Shown here one piece after another: positions 58,678 through 64,000 of a stretch of DNA of 64,000 nucleotides; the first letter of the stretch is position 1; every line of letters begins with the position of its first letter. The stretch lies in the NCBI GenBank assembly GCA_021234155.1, contig JAJEKV010000278.1, forward strand, positions 188,001-252,000, given 5' to 3'. Origin of the DNA: Isoetes taiwanensis (lineage: Eukaryota; Streptophyta; Lycopodiopsida; Isoetales; Isoetaceae). The notes under the pieces are model-generated. The model did not search any database. It was given only the letters and a program-made list of their open reading frames with translations, and was not told the DNA's origin. The position numbers and the translations under genes are program-made.

Positions 58678-59085
58678 AGTGGTCTTCTGGCCATGGAACT
58701 GGTCCCCAGGGCAATGTCGACGTTCTGAGTCCATTGGCAGAGCCAAATCACGGTTCTGGAGAGGGGAGGTCGCCCGCCCGTCCCCAGGGCCTCGGGGAGA
58801 GGAAATTCGGGGCAGCGCTCCCCCGGGGGGCCGCACGCTAATGACCACCCTCCCGGAGCACGGTTCCCCTATGCGACCGTTGGATCCTCCGTTCAGGGGC
58901 CCCTCTTCGAGAAGGCCCAAAAGATTCCAGATCGGTCCGGGAGAACTTGTCAAACTGCGGAGCGTCCTAAGGTCGGCCTTGTAGAAACCGCAGTAGTTTT
59001 GTTGTTCGGGCACAGGGGAGGCTCCGGAATGGCAAATCGACCTCGCCAAGTCGTCCGGAATGGCGAAATTACCCTAGGGAGCAAG
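58678..59085. repeat. GC-rich duplicated block, copy 1
   Basis: The block runs from GTGGTCTTCTGGCCATGGAA to GGCGAAATTACCCTAGGG. It recurs, split, at 59212-59358 and 59949-60212. It has no convincing coding content, and frames on both strands are broken. Confidence 0.75.
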
Positions 59086-59211
59086 TTACAAGGTCGGTTT
59101 TACAAAAGAAAGAAACACTCACGCCCTCCACGACAGTATCCAGCATCCACATCCTAGGCCAATTGATTACGAGTGTACTGGACATGAGCTACTTTGGCGC
59201 TTCTTGGAGGT

Positions 59212-60212
59212 CGGGTGGTCTTCTGGCCATGGAACTTGGTCCCCAAGGCAATGCGACATTCTGAATCCATTGGCAGAGCCAAATCACTGTTCCGGAGAGG
59301 GGAGGTCGCCCGTCCGTCCCTAGGGCCTTCGGGAGAGGACTTTCGGGGCAAGCAGATTCCGGGGGGATTTTAGGGTCCGTGCTCTGGTGTCAACACCCCC
59401 CACTCCACGACAAGACACGGCGCAAGGTCCCGGCCGAATCTGACAAGGAGAGGGCCTCCGAAACGTAAACCCTGTGGGTTGCCAGGTTCTAGAAGGGTTT
59501 GCATTTTGGGGGCCGAGTTTTGGTCTGTTGCAGTTGGGACGTGGCCGAGAAGCTGCAGCCGCGAATGCGGAGCAAGGGGAACTGACAGAACGGAGTTTGA
59601 GCTTGTCCTCCTCCCGATGTGGCAATTAGAAGTCGGGGGGCGCTTTTGCAGTGGCAAGACATTCATAAATTCGTACTTAATGCATTGTACGAAAATAAAT
59701 TCTGATTTTTTTGCCAACTGGATTCTTAATTCATCTCCAACACACAGCCCAATTTTCGGAATTTTCGGAGAAGGTCTAGGTCAAAGGGTTAGCATTAGAA
59801 TGGTCGGGGCAGCCTGTTGCGTGACAACCGAGCTGGCACCCTTCCCCAAGTCAAACGAGGCCAGGACCTTGCAGGGCCCCCTCACAAGAGTGGAGAGTCC
59901 GGACCCCAGGAGGCGGGATCCAAAAAAGTTGCCAAGGCAGTCCTTTCTGGCAGCGCTCCCCCGGGGGGTCGCACGCTAATGACCACCCTTCCGGAGCCCG
60001 TTCCCATATCCGACCGTTGGATCCTCCGTTCAGGGGCCCCTCTTCGGGAAGGCCCAAAAGATTCCAGATCGGTCCGGGAGAACTTGTCAAACCGCGGAGC
60101 GTCCTAAGGTCGGCCTTGTAGAAATCGCAATGTTTTGTCGTTCGTGCACTGGGGAGGCTCCGGAATGGCAAATCGACTTCGCCAAGTTGTCCGGAATGGC
60201 GAAATTACCCTA
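59212..60212. repeat. GC-rich duplicated block, copy 2 with 590-bp insertion
   Basis: The first part (59212-59358) matches the start of copy 1 and the second part (59949-60212) matches its end. About 590 bp (59359-59948) interrupt them near TTCGGGGCA and CAGCGCTCCC. The inserted DNA has no recognised gene; it contains ACACCCCCCACTCCACGACA and a GC-rich segment. The right end abuts the ATTCT tail of a non-LTR element at CCCTAGGA. Confidence 0.7.
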
Positions 60213-61060
60213 GGAATAGAATAGAATATGATTTTATCGTCCACGGAGACCAACTGGCCTATGGGACCCAAGTACAAAGAGAGAGCAGCACGCGTATTAC
60301 TACTAGGATTAAAAAACCCCCGCCCCGAAGGGTTTTCGGGGGAAAAACCTTAGTAGCAATAAGGATGCTGACATCCGCATGATTATATACATAATCACAA
60401 GTACAATTTGAGGTTAATGTCGGGGGGGCATAAGCGAGTCGCGTATCCATTACCTCGAGGTACGATCCCAACAAGCCTACAGAGGCCGTGCTCAATAGCT
60501 CATGCAGGGCCTGATGGGGCATAACTAACCGAGCATACCGAGCCCGGATATGCTCGTACGCCGGACAGGCCTGGAGGGCGTGACTTTCATCCTCAATGGC
60601 ACCCGGTGGGCGGCCCGGCGAACTCTGTCCTCACGCAGCGGCTCGAATCCATCTCTCTATCTCAATGCGGAGGTGGTGTGCACTGTCGCGAATGGAAAGC
60701 AATCACCTGCGCTTTTTCATGGGTAGATGGGTATGCGGGTAGTGGTGTGGGCCTAATGAGCATGGGATTAACGATGTCGATAATTTGCCACCTTGACATG
60801 TGGCGAGGGCCTCTCGCATCCCAAAGCTTGGCCATGAAGCAAGCATCAAAATCTTGCTTCAAAGGCGGGCGTTCCTTCGGTGTATGCACTGGTCCACATC
60901 GTATTACTGCACATTCCATCGCGAGAACCAGCGGGCTTGCTTGTCTTTCGGTGAGGCTTTGAGTCATTATTTGCGGGCCCATCGCCACTGCCAAAGCAAG
61001 GTTGGGCAGCCGGGCTTCATCCATAGCCAACACCTTCTGGAAGTAAATAATGTGACGTTC
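60213..61060 (-). mobile_element. 5'-truncated non-LTR retrotransposon 3' region
   Basis: On the minus strand the fragment ends GTTGGTCTCCGTGGACGATA, then AAATCAT and repeated ATTCT, the signature seen at 30362 and (with TTATC) 28575. Minus frames contain PNLALAVAMGPQIMTQSL and CFMAKLWDARGPRHMSRW and are interrupted by several stops. A GC hairpin (CCCCGAAGGGTTTTCGGGG) lies near 60320. No RT motif survives, so the clade is unknown. Confidence 0.5.
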
Positions 61061-61447
61061 TAGCGTGTTTAGGGTCTGGGTTCGGGAACTCCGGCAAGAC
61101 AGCCCTCTGTGAGGACCCGTGGATCTAACAGGAGAATCCGGGGGACTATGTCACGCGGGATTTGCAAGAAGAGAACAAGAAGAAGAAGAAGACAGAACAA
61201 AAGAGAACAATGAGAGGAAAATGATAAGCTTCCTTGATATCAATGATGAACATACATGAGTTCTCGCAATCGAGAAAAGACTGAAATGAGACAAGACTCA
61301 AAACTCATCTAAAAATCATGTGCTAGCTCTACTCATATATATAGTACAATGGCCTTTGGCCCAATATAGACACTCTGACTGATCTCGGTGCCGACTCCTG
61401 GAAGGAGGCCTGATTTTGAGGAATCTTTGGCGTGCCCCTTGAAGTGC
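61061..61447. other. Non-coding stretch
   Basis: The interval contains a purine-rich run (AAGAGAACAAGAAGAAGAAG) near 61165 and AT-rich sequence. No gene, repeat border or regulatory motif could be supported. It is downstream of the minus-strand gene that follows and may be its 3' untranslated region or an LTR. Confidence 0.4.
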
Positions 61448-64000
61448 CTAGAATCCTTGTGGCCGACGCGGGTGGTGGCCCGTCACTTGTCTGGAGCCTC
61501 TCTTGGTAGCAGACCCAGGCTTTGACTGCGTGGTCTGCTGCTTGGTCTTCTGCTGGGCCTTGGACGACTGACCCGTGCCTGTCTGTGGATCCTTGGACTT
61601 GACCTGGTCCGTCGTATGCATGAATAGTCCTGTACCAGGAGGCACAGGACTAACACTCCCCCCCACCAAACGACACTCAGGGTGAAGAAAAGGAGGAAGT
61701 GTCTCTGAGGGCGGGAAGCCATCAGTCTGAAAGTGATCCTCACGGGAGTGAGGACGGGCACCATTATGGTAAGTGCCAATGAGATCCTGGCGTATTTGAA
61801 GAGCAGGAGGAGTGTTGAGCCCAAGGGCAGGATCGGCGTCAATGAGAAAATGAGAGCGCACCATGTCTTCAAGGGCAGCATGGGCTTCAGAAGAAACAAA
61901 CTGGCACTCCATGAGTAGGCAGGTCTGGAGACCGAAGGCACTGACGCTGGCATTCGGATTGCAGTGAAAGATGGGACGCTGCCGATTTAAAGAGCTGACC
62001 AGGATGCATTTGAGAGCAGCACAGAAACCGGCTTGACGGTGTACTGAAGGATCTGGTGAGGTGGCGGCATTCTGCAAGAAGGTGTCAAGACCATGAAGAG
62101 CATCAGCAGGGCGTTGCCAACCACGCTCATTGGGAATATAGATCCAATTGGTAGTGTTATCAAGGGTGGCACCATCCTCCCAATTGGAGCGTCGTACAAA
62201 ACGGGGATCCCACCGGAGATCCGTCGAGATCTGAGGCGGAGTCCATCCAGCATGGCCATCCATGACCTTGGTCCAAAAGGGGAGACGCCAATCAGAAGTG
62301 AGGAACCTGGGGCGTGGAGGGACACCCAGGGAAGCATAGGGAGAGGGACCATGCGGTGGGCGTGGGGCGGCCAGCCCAAGGCCAATTCACGCGGACAAGG
62401 TCCGGATCAAGAGCTTTTGCACCAATGGTCCCAAAAAGGTGGAGCCGAGAGTTTACAGGGAGGGCTATCCCAACCTGCGGGGACCGCCTTGCTATCGGAA
62501 GAGCACGATTGATTGTAACTTTGCCGAGTCTTTGCATATAAACTTGTGCAAAGGGAAGATCCTCGGGATGTCGGATACTTCCTTATCATGTAAAGACTTC
62601 AGCTTGCCGGAGAGAGGCAAATGATGAGCAAGCTTCGAGGCATGTACTCTTGATGAAGAGCATGTGTCCGATCATGATCAGATGATAGGGGTTGTTATCC
62701 AAAAGCAACCATTGAAGTGTGGGATCACCACGAAAGTTCGATGTGGCCCATCTCGAAATTTGTCCGTGTATCACCCGGATAGAAATCATGAAAATGTACG
62801 CCATTGGCTGAACAACTCTGAAGGTTATCATATCCGGATCGTCACGGTGAATGAGATCAAAGACTAAAAGGGCATGAGAATAAACCTTTGTCTTCAACGG
62901 CGAGGTCCGGCGGATCCAAAGAAAATCTGCGGTCTTGCAGGGGAACATCAAGCGGGACCATCACCGTATGCCACTTCAGAAGAAAGAGGTGGCGGCGGGC
63001 AACCACATAATCCAGATAACTGGAAGGAATAGGGAAGTCAACAGGCAGGTTGAGAGCAATGGTAACATAGCCTTCAAGTTTGGTCTGAGCCTCATCAGCA
63101 GACTGAATAGCTTGCTGTAGCTGTTGTTCGAGGTCACGGATCCGGTTCTCCTTTTCTAACAGAAGGCGTGACTGGTCACGGACCCGTTTCTGAGAAGTTG
63201 TGACATGGGAGGAGGATTGCCCAGGAACATTGAGCGAACGGCAATCCGGCGTCATCAAGAACTTTTTGTTTCTGAGCCTCCGTAAGCTGATCTTGGAGAG
63301 ATGTGAGCTGAGAGGTCTGCGTGGAAAGCTGAGCTTCCAAAGAGGCAATTTGAGCGTCACGCGCTGTAAGGTCTTGGGCTTGAGTGTTGTAATGCCGAGA
63401 GAGCTCTGTATACAGCGTGTCCAGTTTGGCAATGTCTTTATCCTTGTCAACCAAGAGAGTCTCTCTTGCCTTGACCTGCTCCAATAATTCCTGAATGGTG
63501 GTCTGCAATTGAGCCTGCTGATCGGCAAGCAGACTATTCTGACTTTGGGCAGCCTTTAGATCCTCACGGGCCTGTAAAAAAACCTCGTGCTTGTCTTGAA
63601 GCTGGGTCTCCAGAGTATGAACTTGCGTGGTAGCAGCTTGAAGGTCGCGGTGAGCCGCGTCTGAGGCCTCCAGGGCCGTTTGAACCCCATTCATGAGAGC
63701 TTCCTAGGATTCTTGTAACTTGAGAGCAGCAGCTTGAACATCCTGCTGATATTGATACAACAGCTGGCGAGGGTGCGGAGGTGGTGGAGCCTGCTGTTGC
63801 CGTGTTTGTGACGTTTGTGAGACATGGTGAGAACTAGAGTGCTTGGTTTCTGTAGAGGAGGAGGAAACAGTGACATGCGTGTGCTGAAGGTTGACATGAC
63901 CAGAAGAAGAAGGGCGTGAAGTGCCAACTTGGTGAGTTTGAGGAAGGGACTGCTGAGTGGAATCATGAGAATTAGGAGGTGAGGGAGGAAAGTAATACCG
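61448..64000 (-). pseudogene. Unidentified coiled-coil protein gene, broken and partial
   Basis: Reading from the right edge, a Ser/His/Gln/Pro-rich start is followed, after an in-frame TAG near 63706, by a long coiled coil (LQAATTQVHTLETQLQDKHE, LADQQAQLQTTIQELLEQV, ENRIRDLEQQLQQAI) to about 63060. Next come LNLPVDFPIPSSYLDYVVAR, LVFDLIHRDDPDMITFRV and WATSNFRGDPTLQWLLLDNN, then 62263-61448 with WIYIPNERGWQRPADALHG and a Gln/Lys/Ser-rich tail. At least three frameshifts separate these pieces. Large coiled-coil products with disordered basic tails occur as Gag-like proteins of retroelements, but no zinc knuckle or protease is seen. Identity is unknown. Confidence 0.4.

Noticed and set aside
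58654-60212. Genes in the GC-rich duplicated blocks
   Set aside because: The frames are interrupted differently in the two copies and neither strand shows a conserved domain.

Overview
This window is land-plant nuclear DNA made almost wholly of nested transposable elements. The evidence is a degraded EXORDIUM-like gene, a captured gamma-tubulin fragment with plant-like introns, Ty1/copia elements primed by initiator tRNA-Met, and CACTA, hAT and DUF4216 relics. A Penelope-like reverse transcriptase is also present. That class is unusual in flowering plants, so a fern, lycophyte, bryophyte or gymnosperm is more likely (inference, low confidence). No rRNA, tRNA gene or CRISPR array was seen.

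Layout from outside in. (1) Positions 1-6821 and 52579 to about 53510 are an old minus-strand LTR retrotransposon with a gag relic, three copies of a 65-bp hairpin, a primer-binding site and an LTR start. (2) A 45.8-kb CACTA element (6822-52578) interrupts that LTR. It has CACTACAA termini and dense TGACTAA-type subterminal repeats at both ends. It carries a TNP2 transposase gene on the minus strand, whose ten exons I could chain from 46890 down to 7646, and a divergent second gene on the plus strand (48850-51893). A SET-domain reading frame lies inside a TNP2 intron, and host fragments (gamma-tubulin, LRR) have been captured. (3) The poly-T tract of TNP2 intron 4 holds a tandem array (10961-28147) of Penelope-like retroelement units, one with a YIDD reverse transcriptase. 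(4) TNP2 intron 3 holds a copia element (28791-44953, TSD AAACA, 604-bp LTRs). (5) One copia LTR holds a 10.6-kb DNA transposon (34142-44770) with 22-bp perfect TIRs and TTAA target duplications. It encodes an unusual DDE-like protein, a coiled-coil/RING/FCP1-type phosphatase gene and a small third ORF. (6) Inside it is a 576-bp hAT-type MITE with a perfect 8-bp TSD.

Right of the CACTA element are a 630-bp homopurine tract, the EXORDIUM-like pseudogene, AT-rich repeats, a second decayed CACTA (DUF4216 remnant), an interrupted ~400-bp GC-rich duplication, a non-LTR retrotransposon 3' end with a pentanucleotide tail, and an unidentified coiled-coil gene running off the right edge.

The best candidate for something new is the TTAA-flanked transposon at 34142-44770. 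Next are the CACTA element with an embedded SET-domain ORF and the Penelope-like array in a transposase intron. One caution: the segment about 14.77-21.04 kb duplicates neighbouring sequence, but differs from it mostly by small indels at CAG/CTG sites. That looks like long-read base-calling error at methylated CHG sites or a false duplication, so part of the apparent array may be an assembly artefact.
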